A stretch of 64,000 nucleotides of DNA, taken from Phaeobacter bryozoorum. GTDB lineage: Bacteria > Pseudomonadota > Alphaproteobacteria > Rhodobacterales > Rhodobacteraceae. The notes under the pieces were generated by a model. It did no database searches and was not told where the DNA came from. It worked only from the letters and a program-made list of their open reading frames with translations. The translations under genes were made by a program, and so were the position numbers. Below, piece by piece: positions 53,283 to 61,864 of the stretch. How positions within the stretch are numbered: the first letter of the stretch is position 1; every line of letters begins with the position of its first letter. The stretch lies in the NCBI RefSeq assembly GCF_041893525.1, contig NZ_CP169068.1; one strand, given 5' to 3'.

Positions 53283-54073
53283 CAGATCGTCCCGCCGGGC
53301 AAACCCCACAGGCTGAGTACCAGCAGCACCATGGCCGCCGCGCCCAGCATACCGTCAAAGCGGTCGAACAGCCCGCCGTGGCCCGGGATCAGGCCGCTGG
53401 AATCCTTCACAGCCATCTTCCGTTTCAGCGCGCTTTCGGCAACGTCACCGGCCTGGCTGGCCATGGAGACTAGCACCGACAACAGCACGACGCCAAAGCC
53501 AAGCCCGCCCTGCACCGCAAAGACCGCACCAACAGCTGCGGCCGCGATCCAGCCCGCAGAGGTGCCGGACCAGGTTTTCTTCGGGCTCACACGCGGCCAG
53601 AATTTCGGCCCGCCAAAGGTCTTACCCGCGAAATAGCCCGCAATATCCGTGGCCACCACAACCGAGATCAGCCAGATCATCCAATCCAGCCCCAGCGCGC
53701 TGCGCATCCAGATGAACGCATAGGCCGCGAACAGCACCCAAAGCGCGAAACCGATGTAAATGCCCCGGCGGATGTCGATGGCCAGCGCGCCCAGCAGCGC
53801 CGGTATCAGCAGCAGGCCAAGCGCCCAGCCGCCGCCCATCAGCGCTGCGGCCAGCACCGCCCCCATCGACAGAACGCCGAGCGGCAGCGCCAGCCCCTGA
53901 CGATCAGGCACCACCATGCGCAGCAATTCCCAGATCATGCCACCACAGGCCGCCGCGATCAGCAGGTCAAACACCACGCCCCCGCGCCACACGGCCCAGC
54001 CACCCACGACGATCATTACGATGGCGGAGATCACCCGCGGCATCAGATCGGCCCAACGTCCCGCGGCGCTCAT
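53282..54073 (-). CDS. cdsA: Phosphatidate cytidylyltransferase
   Basis: Makes CDP-diacylglycerol. 263 residues with about eight membrane segments and the family signature GPKFWPRVSPKKTWSGTSAG plus SQAGDVAESALKRKMAVKDSSGLIPGHGG (in parts). ATG at 54073 overlaps the uppS stop (ATGA). Confidence 0.93.
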   Translation of the reverse strand: MSAAGRWADLMPRVISAIVMIVVGGWAVWRGGVVFDLLIAAACGGMIWELLRMVVPDRQGLALPLGVLSMGAVLAAALMGGGWALGLLLIPALLGALAIDIRRGIYIGFALWVLFAAYAFIWMRSALGLDWMIWLISVVVATDIAGYFAGKTFGGPKFWPRVSPKKTWSGTSAGWIAAAAVGAVFAVQGGLGFGVVLLSVLVSMASQAGDVAESALKRKMAVKDSSGLIPGHGGLFDRFDGMLGAAAMVLLVLSLWGLPGGTI

Positions 54074-54828
54074 GTCTTCACCGCGCCAAACCGGCGATCC
54101 CGCTGCCCGTAGCTGCGGCACAGCCGGTCCATCTCGTCGGCGGTGAAATCCGGCCACAGCGTGTCGATGAACTCATATTCCGCATAGGCCGACTGCCACA
54201 GCAGAAAGTTGGAGATCCGCGCTTCACCGCTGGTGCGGATGACCAGATCTGGATCGGGCAACACATGGGTATCGAGATAACGTGGCAGGGTTTCCTCATC
54301 CACATCCGCAGGGTTCAGGCGCCCCGCTGCCACATCCTCGGCCAGCCGTTTGGTGGCCCGCGCCACCTCGTCACGGCTGCCATAATTCAGCGCGATGGTC
54401 AGGTGGGTACCGTCATTGCAGGCGGTCTCCTGCTCCAGCTGGTCCATCAGCGCGACCAGCTTTTTGTCCAGCCGCACCCGGTCCCCGATGAAACGGACCC
54501 GGACATTGCGCTGCGACAGCGCTTTCATCTCCTTGGAGATATAGCGGCGGAACAGGCTCATGAGGCCTGCGACCTCCACCTGTGTGCGCTTCCAGTTCTC
54601 GGTCGAAAAGGCAAAGATGGTGAGGTATTTCACCCCCAGCGCGGGGCAGCATTCCACCACCTCGCGCACCCGTTTGGCGCCCGCGTGGTGACCGAACAGA
54701 CGCGGACGGCCCCGCGCCTGTGCCCAGCGGCCATTGCCATCCATGATGATGGCAACATGTTTCGGGCCGCGTTCCGGTGCGAGGTCGCTCTCATCCGGCG
54801 CCAGGACGGTGTCTGTGCTCTGTGACAT
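54070..54828 (-). CDS. uppS: Isoprenyl transferase (undecaprenyl diphosphate synthase)
   Basis: Builds the C55 lipid carrier. 252 residues. HVAIIMDGNGRWAQ with the catalytic Asp, FGHHAGAKRVREV, AFSTENWKR, RFIGD, LNYGSRDE, and the C-terminal RTSGEARISNFLLWQSAYAE. Supplies the carrier for peptidoglycan and uses MEP-derived units. Confidence 0.95.
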   Translation of the reverse strand: MSQSTDTVLAPDESDLAPERGPKHVAIIMDGNGRWAQARGRPRLFGHHAGAKRVREVVECCPALGVKYLTIFAFSTENWKRTQVEVAGLMSLFRRYISKEMKALSQRNVRVRFIGDRVRLDKKLVALMDQLEQETACNDGTHLTIALNYGSRDEVARATKRLAEDVAAGRLNPADVDEETLPRYLDTHVLPDPDLVIRTSGEARISNFLLWQSAYAEYEFIDTLWPDFTADEMDRLCRSYGQRDRRFGAVKT

Positions 54829-54837
54829 AAGCAGGTG

Positions 54838-55401
54838 TCAGACCTGCATAATTTCGGCTTGTTTGGTTTCCAGAGCCGCGTCGACAACCTTAATCATCTT
54901 GTCGGTCAGCTCCTGAACTTCGCCTTCCCAGAGCTTCTGGTCGTCCTCGGACATGCCGTCGGCCTTGGCTTTCTTGATCTGGTCCATCCCATCGCGGCGC
55001 ACGTTGCGGATCGATACGCGGGCGTGTTCGGCGTACTGGCCGGCAACCTTGGTCAGCTCGCGGCGGCGCTCCTCGTTCAGCTCCGGGATCGGCAGCATGA
55101 TGATGGTGCCGTTAAGCTGCGGGTTGATGCCCAGGCCGGATTCGCGGATCGCCTTCTCCACCTTGCCGACCAGCGCCTTGTCCCAGACGTTGATGGTGAC
55201 CATGCGCGGCTCCGGCACGTTGACGGTGCCAACCTGGTTGATCGGCGTCATCGAGCCATAGGCGTCCACCATCACGGGCTCCAGCATCGAGGCGGAGGCA
55301 CGACCGGTCCGCAGCGACGCGAATTCGGTTCTGAGATTGGCCATGGCACCATCCATGCGGCGCTGTAGATCATCGGTATCGAGAATAAAATCGTCAGACA
55401 T
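54838..55401 (-). CDS. frr: Ribosome recycling factor
   Basis: Releases ribosomes after termination. 187 residues: LRTGRASASMLEPVMVDAYGS and PEPRMVTINVWDK, then the C-terminal helix bundle with VAGQYAEHARVSIRNVRRDGMD (in parts). ATG at 55401 follows GGGGAGAG. Confidence 0.95.
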   Translation of the reverse strand: MSDDFILDTDDLQRRMDGAMANLRTEFASLRTGRASASMLEPVMVDAYGSMTPINQVGTVNVPEPRMVTINVWDKALVGKVEKAIRESGLGINPQLNGTIIMLPIPELNEERRRELTKVAGQYAEHARVSIRNVRRDGMDQIKKAKADGMSEDDQKLWEGEVQELTDKMIKVVDAALETKQAEIMQV

Positions 55402-55581
55402 TCTGCTCTCCCCTGACTTGAGGCGGTGTTTGCATTGCTCATAAGACATTGGTGCGGCGTTGTATAGCGATCTTGCCGCAGATTTGAAGCGGCCACAGGC
55501 AGGGTTCTGCCCTTCTCCAGGACGGCCCGGCACCGCAGCCGGTCAGCCGCCGCCGCACAAGACCCGCCGCCAGCGCCGCGC

Positions 55582-55628
55582 GCCACATGAAAAAACCGCG
55601 CGCCGGATCTCGATCCGGGCGCGCGGTT
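55582..55628 (-). terminator. Terminator between pyrH and frr
   Basis: Minus-strand stem AACCGCGCGCCCGGATC / GATCCGGCGCGCGGTT (one extra C), then TTTTTTCATGTGGC. The T-side 18-mer is identical to that at 36211-36228. Confidence 0.85.
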
Positions 55629-55676
55629 CATTGTGCATGTGGCAAGGGCAAGTGCGCCCCGCCCACCCCGACGCGG

Positions 55677-56426
55677 TTAGCCGTGAACCTTCGTGTAGGT
55701 CCCCTTGCCCGCCAGAATTCCCCGGAAGCCGCCCGGCTCATCCAGCGGGAACACCATCAGCGGCAGGTTGTTGTCGCGCGCCAGCGCAATGGCCGAGGCA
55801 TCCATCACCTTCAACCGCTTGGCCAGAACCTCGTCGTAGCTGATGGTGTCATAACGCACCGCGTCGTCATGCTGCGCGGGATCCTTGTCATAGACACCAT
55901 CGACGCCATTCTTACCCATAAAGATCGCCTCGCAGGCCATCTCATTGGCGCGCAGCGTGGCCGCGGTATCGGTGGTGAAATAGGGGTTGCCGGTGCCTGC
56001 GGCAAAAATGCAGACCCGTTTCTTTTCAAGGTGACGCACGGCGCGGCGGCGAATGTAGGGCTCGGCCACCTCATCCATGCGAATGGCCGAGATCACCCGG
56101 GTAAAGACACCCAGACCTTCCAGCGCCGACTGCATCGCCAGCGCATTCATCACCGTGGCCAGCATCCCCATATAGTCGGCCGTTGTCCGCTCCATCCCCT
56201 GGGCCGAGCCGGACAACCCGCGGAAGATATTGCCGCCGCCGATCACCATGCAGATCTCCACGCCCATGTCTCGCACGGATTTCACCTCCTGCGCGATGCG
56301 CTGGACGGTCGGCGGATGCAGGCCAAACCCCTGGTCCCCCATCAGCGCCTCGCCTGAGATTTTCAGCATCACACGTTTATAGGTTGCCGCCGGCGTGGCC
56401 TCCGGCTGATCGTTTGTAAGGGGCAT
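55677..56426 (-). CDS. pyrH: Uridylate kinase
   Basis: Phosphorylates UMP. 249 residues of the amino acid kinase fold: RVMLKISGEALMGDQGFG, MVIGGGNIFRG, GMLATVMNALAMQSAL, and FAAGTGNPYFTTDTAATLRA. Gene order pyrH-frr is universal, although here a strong terminator lies between them. Confidence 0.95.
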   Translation of the reverse strand: MPLTNDQPEATPAATYKRVMLKISGEALMGDQGFGLHPPTVQRIAQEVKSVRDMGVEICMVIGGGNIFRGLSGSAQGMERTTADYMGMLATVMNALAMQSALEGLGVFTRVISAIRMDEVAEPYIRRRAVRHLEKKRVCIFAAGTGNPYFTTDTAATLRANEMACEAIFMGKNGVDGVYDKDPAQHDDAVRYDTISYDEVLAKRLKVMDASAIALARDNNLPLMVFPLDEPGGFRGILAGKGTYTKVHG

Positions 56427-56572
56427 GTTGCGCTCCGGAATATGACGGGGTTAATTTGCGCGCAAAATGAAGCAAATCGGCGGCAGGATCAATGCGGCCT
56501 GAGATGTTTTTCGGCGCCCCACCGCAGCAAAGCTCCGCGCGCCGCAGAACATCCAAAGAACAGGACGCCCGC

Positions 56573-57445
56573 ATGACCACCGCAACCCAGCTGCCAGACA
56601 TCCCGCCCCACCAGCCGGTGCTGATCGCCGGGCCAACCGCCTCCGGCAAATCGGCGCTGGCGCTTCAGATCGCCGAAGCTCAGGGCGGCGTGATCGTCAA
56701 TGCCGATGCCAGTCAGGTCTATGACTGCTGGCGGGTGATCACCGCCCGCCCCTCCCCCGAGGAAGAGGCACAGGCCCCGCATCTGCTCTATGGCCACCAG
56801 CCTTATGACGCCGACTATTCCGTCGGGCATTGGCTGCGCGAGGTGCTGCCGCTGCTGGACCACGGCCCCCGTCCGATCATCGTCGGTGGCACCGGGCTTT
56901 ATTTCAGCGCCCTCACGCAGGGCCTTGCGGAGATCCCTGCCACCCCGGCCGAGGTCCGGGCGCAGGCCGATCTGCTGTCGCTTGAGGATATGCGCGCGGC
57001 GCTGGATGCCGCGACGGCTGAGCGGATCGACCTTCTCAATCGCGCCCGGGTGCAGCGCGCCTATGAGGTGCTGACTGCGACCGGTCGTGGCCTGGCCGAC
57101 TGGCAGGCCGAAACACCGCCGCCGCCGCTGCCACTGGATCGCTGCACCGCGATTGTTTTTGACACCGACAAGGACTGGCTCGAAGCGCGCATCCGCCGCC
57201 GCTTTGATGCGATGATGGAGGCCGGTGCGATGGAGGAGATTGCCGCCATGCAGGATCGCTATGATCCCGCGCTGCCCTCCTGCCGCGCAATTGGCGTGCC
57301 GGAGCTGATGGCGCATTACCTGGGCGCGATGACCGAGGCGGAGGCGCGGGAGCGGGCCTCGGTTGCGACCCGGCAGTTTGCCAAACGTCAGCGCACTTGG
57401 TTCCGCGCGCGAATGAAGCAGTGGACGCCCTACCGTCCGGCCTGA
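56573..57445 (+). CDS. miaA: tRNA dimethylallyltransferase
   Basis: Adds dimethylallyl to A37 of tRNAs reading U-initial codons. 290 residues. P-loop AGPTASGKSALAL, NADASQVYDCWRVITARP, YSVGHWL, and VGGTGLYFSALTQGLAEIP. RGC motif region is RAIGVPEL with ATRQFAKRQRTWFR at the end. ATG at 56573 follows AGGACG. Divergent from pyrH. Confidence 0.95.
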   Translation: MTTATQLPDIPPHQPVLIAGPTASGKSALALQIAEAQGGVIVNADASQVYDCWRVITARPSPEEEAQAPHLLYGHQPYDADYSVGHWLREVLPLLDHGPRPIIVGGTGLYFSALTQGLAEIPATPAEVRAQADLLSLEDMRAALDAATAERIDLLNRARVQRAYEVLTATGRGLADWQAETPPPPLPLDRCTAIVFDTDKDWLEARIRRRFDAMMEAGAMEEIAAMQDRYDPALPSCRAIGVPELMAHYLGAMTEAEARERASVATRQFAKRQRTWFRARMKQWTPYRPA

Positions 57446-57751
57446 GGGCCGTCCGAACAGCCTCGAAAACACCGTCTGAACGCCGCCTTGGTACTGCCCG
57501 GCACCCCGGCTTGCGTCCGGTCGATAGCGCTTCCGCTGGCCAGAATGACATCGGCGGCACGGTGCGCGGAACAGATGTGGACAAAATGTCCAGATGACCG
57601 CGCGTCATACGCACATTGTTGCCCAAACCCCATGCAGAGACCTGCAATTCTATTAAATCCTTAAGCATTTTTCGGCAAAAACTTGCCAGAATCAATTTTT
57701 CATGTCCATTTGCGCCAACCGAAAATACGAGCATCACATATCAACCAGCCT
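57446..57751. other. Intergenic region between miaA and the AraC gene
   Basis: 306 bases, becoming AT-rich toward the AraC gene. It contains the inverted repeat TGGACA-AAA-TGTCCA at 57578-57592, a possible operator. No gene was seen. Confidence 0.45.
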
Positions 57752-58576
57752 ATGCCTTTTGACCCCACCCATATCGGCGAGATCACAGTCGCACCGCTGT
57801 CGCAGCTGACTCCCGATGGGCCTTGGCAGGTCGAATTGGCACATGACCGCCCCGAAAATCTGCTGATCTGGATCACCCGTGGCCAGGGGCGGGTCTTTCT
57901 GAACGGGCAGCAGCGTGGCTTTGGCCCCAACAGCGCAATCTTTGTTCCGGCCGGGACCCTGTGGTCGCTGGAACTGGGGCGACAGTGCATCGGCCAGGTC
58001 ATGAATGTGCCCACCTCGACCCCGATGGATTTCCCCGATGCCGCCGACACGCTGCGCATCCCCGATGCTCAGGATCAGGCGGTGATCAACAGCATGTTCC
58101 AGGCCATGCAGGCCGAACAGCAGGATCGCCCCGCGCTGTGGTATCGCGCGATGCAGGCCCATGGCACGCTGATCGCAATCCACATCCGCCGCCTGATGGC
58201 GGAACGCAGCAGCACCAGCGGCAAACCCACCGCTGCCCAGCGGCTGGCTCAGGGTTATTGCGGGCGCATTGTCGAATGCTATGCCCAACATGCCAGCATG
58301 GCCGATCATGCCGCCGCGCTGAATGTGACGCCAACACATCTGACCCGCGTCTGCAAATCCGAAACCGGCAAGACGGCGGGCGCTCTGCTGACCGAGCGCC
58401 AGCTGCACGCGGCGCGCAGCCTGCTGATCAACTCTGAATTGCCGATGCGCGATATCGCCTCGACCCTCGGTTTTGGCAGCGCCGCCTATTTCACCCGCTT
58501 CATCACCCAGCACACCGGTGAAACCCCAAGCCGTCTGCGCAAACAGGCGCGCGAAAAGCTGAAACGCGCCGCCTGA
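57752..58576 (+). CDS. AraC family transcriptional regulator
   Basis: 274 residues. N-terminal cupin-like sensor (ITRGQGRVFLNGQQRGFGPNS and VPAGTLWSLELG), middle linker, then two helix-turn-helix motifs (MADHAAALNVTPTHLTRVCKSE; MRDIASTLGFGSAAYFTRFITQHTGETPSRLRK in parts). The start at 57752 fits the protein but has a weak binding site; a longer frame exists upstream. It precedes the peptide ABC transporter on the same strand and may control it. Confidence 0.85.
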   Translation: MPFDPTHIGEITVAPLSQLTPDGPWQVELAHDRPENLLIWITRGQGRVFLNGQQRGFGPNSAIFVPAGTLWSLELGRQCIGQVMNVPTSTPMDFPDAADTLRIPDAQDQAVINSMFQAMQAEQQDRPALWYRAMQAHGTLIAIHIRRLMAERSSTSGKPTAAQRLAQGYCGRIVECYAQHASMADHAAALNVTPTHLTRVCKSETGKTAGALLTERQLHAARSLLINSELPMRDIASTLGFGSAAYFTRFITQHTGETPSRLRKQAREKLKRAA

Positions 58577-58987
58577 GATATCGGGCCGACACCAGATCTC
58601 CCCCGCACCGTGTCCACCGAGGGCGCAGCGACGCCGCGCCTGCGCGCCTGCCCCACCTCGCGCCGAATTCCCCAGCCCCTGGACCGCGCTAAACGTCCAC
58701 GAGTCACCCCGGCCACAGACGCGCGGCCTACCGGCTAACTGTGCACATATGCCCAGTACTAAAACTTTCGGACTGGCCTCCCTTGGGGAAAAACACAAAA
58801 CCGACACCAACAATGTCGCAAAAGTCATGTGAAACGTCGACTTCTTACATTGACCTCACCCGCGATCTGGGGCCGAATGATCAGACGGGGAAACAATCTT
58901 TGAACACAGCACCTCAAACGGCGCCAGCCAGCTCAGATGGCCCGCCGTTCCAAAAGCGAAAACTTGCGGTGCAACAGGGAGAGCCAC
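58577..58987. other. Intergenic region before the ABC transporter operon
   Basis: 411 bases without a supported gene. The second half is AT-richer and likely holds the transporter promoter, but no convincing -35/-10 pair was found. No terminator hairpin after the AraC gene was seen. Confidence 0.45.
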
Positions 58988-60658
58988 ATGACAAAAGACA
59001 CCATCACCGGGACCGATATCCACCCGGCGGCAAAGATGTATGCGACAGAAACCCTTGCTGGGAAGATGGATCGACGCGAATTCATGGTCCGCGCCACCGC
59101 GCTTGGCGTCAGTTCGGCTGCGGCATACGGCCTCCTTGGGCTTGACGCCCCTGTTCAGGCCGCAGGTCATGAACAGACCGGCGGCACCCTGCGCATGCAG
59201 ATGGAAGTGCGCGCCCTGAAGGATCCGCGCACCTATGACTGGGCGCAGATCGCAACCTTTACCTCCGGCTGGCTGGAATTCCTGGTTGAATACAACAGCG
59301 ATGGCTCCTTTGAGCCGCTGCTGCTGGAAAGCTGGGACGTCAACGAAAACGCGACCGAGTTCACCCTGCATGTCCGCAAAGGGGTGAAGTGGAACAATGG
59401 CGACGATTTCACCGCAGAGGACGTGGCCCGCAACATCACCGGCTGGTGCGACAAGAGCGTCGAGGGCAACTCGATGGCAGGCCGTATGGCGTCGCTGATC
59501 GACGCGGAGACCGGCCAAGCCGCCGAAGGCGCCATCACCGTTGTCGACAGCCATACCGTGCTGCTGAAAACCAACACCCCGGACATCACCATCATTCCGG
59601 GGATGGCTGATTATCCCGCGCAGATCACCCATGCCAGCCATACCGGCGACACCATGCTGGAGAACCCCATCGGCACCGGCTACATGCTGCCTGAGTCGAT
59701 GGAAGTCGGCGTGAAAGGCGTCCTCGTACGCAACGAAGACCACGAATGGTGGGGCACCGCAGCGGGCAAAGGCGGCTATCTGGACCGGATCGAATTCATT
59801 GATTACGGCACCGATCCGGCGTCGTTCCTGGCGGCCTATGAGGCCGAAGAAATTGATATGAACTGGGAATCCGTGGGGGAATACGTCGATATCTTTGACG
59901 GCATCGGCCTGAACCGCTCGGAAATCGCCTCCGGCTTCACCATCGTGATCCGCCCCAACCAGCTGGCCGAGGTCAACGGCACCAAGCCTTATGCCGACAA
60001 GCGCGTGCGCCAGGCGATTGCCATGGCGGTGGACAACACCGTCTGCCTTGAACTGGGCATGTCCGGCTATGGCATTCCGGCAGACAACTGCCATGTCGGC
60101 CCGATGCACCCCGAACATGACCCGACTGTGACGCGGCTGCCGTTTGACCCGGCCAAGGCCAAGGCGCTGATGGAAGAGGCAGGCATGCTCGATTATGAGC
60201 ACGAGCTGCACTCCATCGACGACGACTGGCGCCGCAACACGACCGACGCGGTCGCAGCCCAGCTGCGTGACGCGGGCTTCAAGGTCAAACGGACCATTCT
60301 GCCCGGCTCGACCTTCTGGAACGACTGGGCGAAATACCCGTTCAGCTCCACCAACTGGAACCACCGCCCGCTCGGCACCCAGGTTCTGGGACTGGCTTAC
60401 CGCTCCGGCGAAGCCTGGAACGAAGCCGGTTTTGCGAATGAAGAGTTCGACAGCCTGCTGGCCGAAGCCAACGCACTTGCAGATGTCGATAAACGGCGCG
60501 AAGTCATGGCCAAGCTACAGGCCATCATGATTGACGAAGGCGTTACCATCCAGCCCTTCTGGCGGACCGCCATCCGCCACCACACCGACAATGTGGTCGG
60601 CGTCGACAAGCACATCGCCGATCTGCCCCAGATCTACAAATGGGCTTTCAAGGCCTGA
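58988..60658 (+). CDS. ABC transporter substrate-binding protein, peptide family 5
   Basis: 556 residues of the SBP_bac_5 (DppA/OppA) family. The N-terminus has a twin-arginine motif (DRREFMVRATALG at 28-40) and a hydrophobic stretch with cleavage near VQAAG, suggesting Tat export. Domain marks are LLLESWDVNENATEFTLHVRKGVKWNNGDDFTAEDV (in parts), ADKRVRQAIAMAVD and the C-terminal IQPFWRTAIRHHTDNVVGVD. Peptides or related compounds are the likely substrates. GGGAG precedes the ATG at 58988. Followed by an 11-base-pair hairpin and the permease genes. Confidence 0.9.
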   Translation: MTKDTITGTDIHPAAKMYATETLAGKMDRREFMVRATALGVSSAAAYGLLGLDAPVQAAGHEQTGGTLRMQMEVRALKDPRTYDWAQIATFTSGWLEFLVEYNSDGSFEPLLLESWDVNENATEFTLHVRKGVKWNNGDDFTAEDVARNITGWCDKSVEGNSMAGRMASLIDAETGQAAEGAITVVDSHTVLLKTNTPDITIIPGMADYPAQITHASHTGDTMLENPIGTGYMLPESMEVGVKGVLVRNEDHEWWGTAAGKGGYLDRIEFIDYGTDPASFLAAYEAEEIDMNWESVGEYVDIFDGIGLNRSEIASGFTIVIRPNQLAEVNGTKPYADKRVRQAIAMAVDNTVCLELGMSGYGIPADNCHVGPMHPEHDPTVTRLPFDPAKAKALMEEAGMLDYEHELHSIDDDWRRNTTDAVAAQLRDAGFKVKRTILPGSTFWNDWAKYPFSSTNWNHRPLGTQVLGLAYRSGEAWNEAGFANEEFDSLLAEANALADVDKRREVMAKLQAIMIDEGVTIQPFWRTAIRHHTDNVVGVDKHIADLPQIYKWAFKA

Positions 60659-60669
60659 TCTGACACAGC

Positions 60670-60693
60670 GGGCCGCGCCGCACGGCGCGGCCC
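60670..60693 (+). other. Strong hairpin between the binding-protein and permease genes
   Basis: GGGCCGCGCCG / CGGCGCGGCCC with a 2-base gap that the loop must open. There is no T-tract. It probably stabilises the binding-protein message over the permease part. Confidence 0.6.
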
Positions 60694-60797
60694 AAAGCTT
60701 CTGGCCGCAAGAAAACGCTCAAAAGCCTGGCAGGCCGCCGACTGCGGCCTGACCATTGGCCTAACTCAAGGCGTACAGCCACCAACGGGAGCATTCC

Positions 60798-61850
60798 ATG
60801 GGACTGTTCATCCTCAGGCGCGTCGGGATCATGATCCTGACCGCGCTCTGCCTGACCTTCATCGTCTTCACGCTGACCAATCTCTACCCGAACCTTGAAA
60901 AACTCGCCAAGACCCAAGGCAACTTCCGCATGTCGGACGAGGCGGTCGCCAGCTGGCTGGAAAAGGGAGGGTATCTGCAACCGATGCCGGTGAAATACGG
61001 CCAATGGCTGGGAGTGCTGCCGGGCTGGACCACGGTGACAGATGAGGGGACCACAGGGCGCTGCATCACCGGGGTTCAACCCGCCGAAGAGGCCGCAGCT
61101 GCCCCACGTTTCTGCGGCATTCTTCAGGGCGACTGGGGCCATTCGAGCGTTTTCAAGGATGATGTCAGTTCCATCATTGCAACGCGCCTTGGCAATACCG
61201 GTTTTCTGATGATGTGGGTGCTGATCCTGATGGTGCCCTCGGCGCTCTTGATCGGGATCCTGGCCGGGATGCGCGAAGGCTCCGTCACGGACCGCACACT
61301 GTCAACCGCCTCGATCCTGACCACGGCAACCCCGGAATATGTCTCCGGTGTGATCTTCATGGCGGTCTTCACCTCCTCTGCCGTTGGCTTGAAATGGTTC
61401 AAGGGCACCGCAAATTCGGCGATGGTCGACGCCAATTTCGAAAACTTCTTCCTGCCGGTACTGACCATCGCCCTTTATGGCATCGGCTACATCGCCCGGA
61501 TGACCCGCGCCTCCATGACCGAGGTGATGACCGCACAGTATATCCGTACCGCCCGGCTCAAGGGCGTCAGTTTTCCAAAAATCGTCATGCGTCACGCGCT
61601 GCGGAATGCGCTGATCGCCCCCTTCACGGTGATCATGCTGCAGTTTCCCTGGCTGCTGAACGGCGTGGTGATTGTCGAGACCCTGTTCAACTACAAGGGC
61701 TTCGGCTGGGCGCTGGTCGAGGCGGCTGGCAATAATGACATCGAACTGCTCTTGGGGATTTCGGTGGTCTCTGTCGTTGTCGTGCTGCTCACGCAGCTGA
61801 TTTCCGACATTGGCTATGTCTATCTCAATCCCCGTATCCGGATTTCCTGA
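60798..61850 (+). CDS. ABC transporter permease (DppB-like)
   Basis: 350 residues with six or seven membrane segments. EAA-type loop region is YIRTARLKGVSFPKIVMRHALRNALIAPFTV (in parts), which contacts the ATPase. N-terminal RRVGIMILTALCLTFIVFTL is standard. A long periplasmic loop (residues about 35-130) is larger than usual. Encoded 139 bases after the binding protein. Confidence 0.9.
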   Translation: MGLFILRRVGIMILTALCLTFIVFTLTNLYPNLEKLAKTQGNFRMSDEAVASWLEKGGYLQPMPVKYGQWLGVLPGWTTVTDEGTTGRCITGVQPAEEAAAAPRFCGILQGDWGHSSVFKDDVSSIIATRLGNTGFLMMWVLILMVPSALLIGILAGMREGSVTDRTLSTASILTTATPEYVSGVIFMAVFTSSAVGLKWFKGTANSAMVDANFENFFLPVLTIALYGIGYIARMTRASMTEVMTAQYIRTARLKGVSFPKIVMRHALRNALIAPFTVIMLQFPWLLNGVVIVETLFNYKGFGWALVEAAGNNDIELLLGISVVSVVVVLLTQLISDIGYVYLNPRIRIS

Positions 61851-61864
61851 AGGAGGAACGCAGC

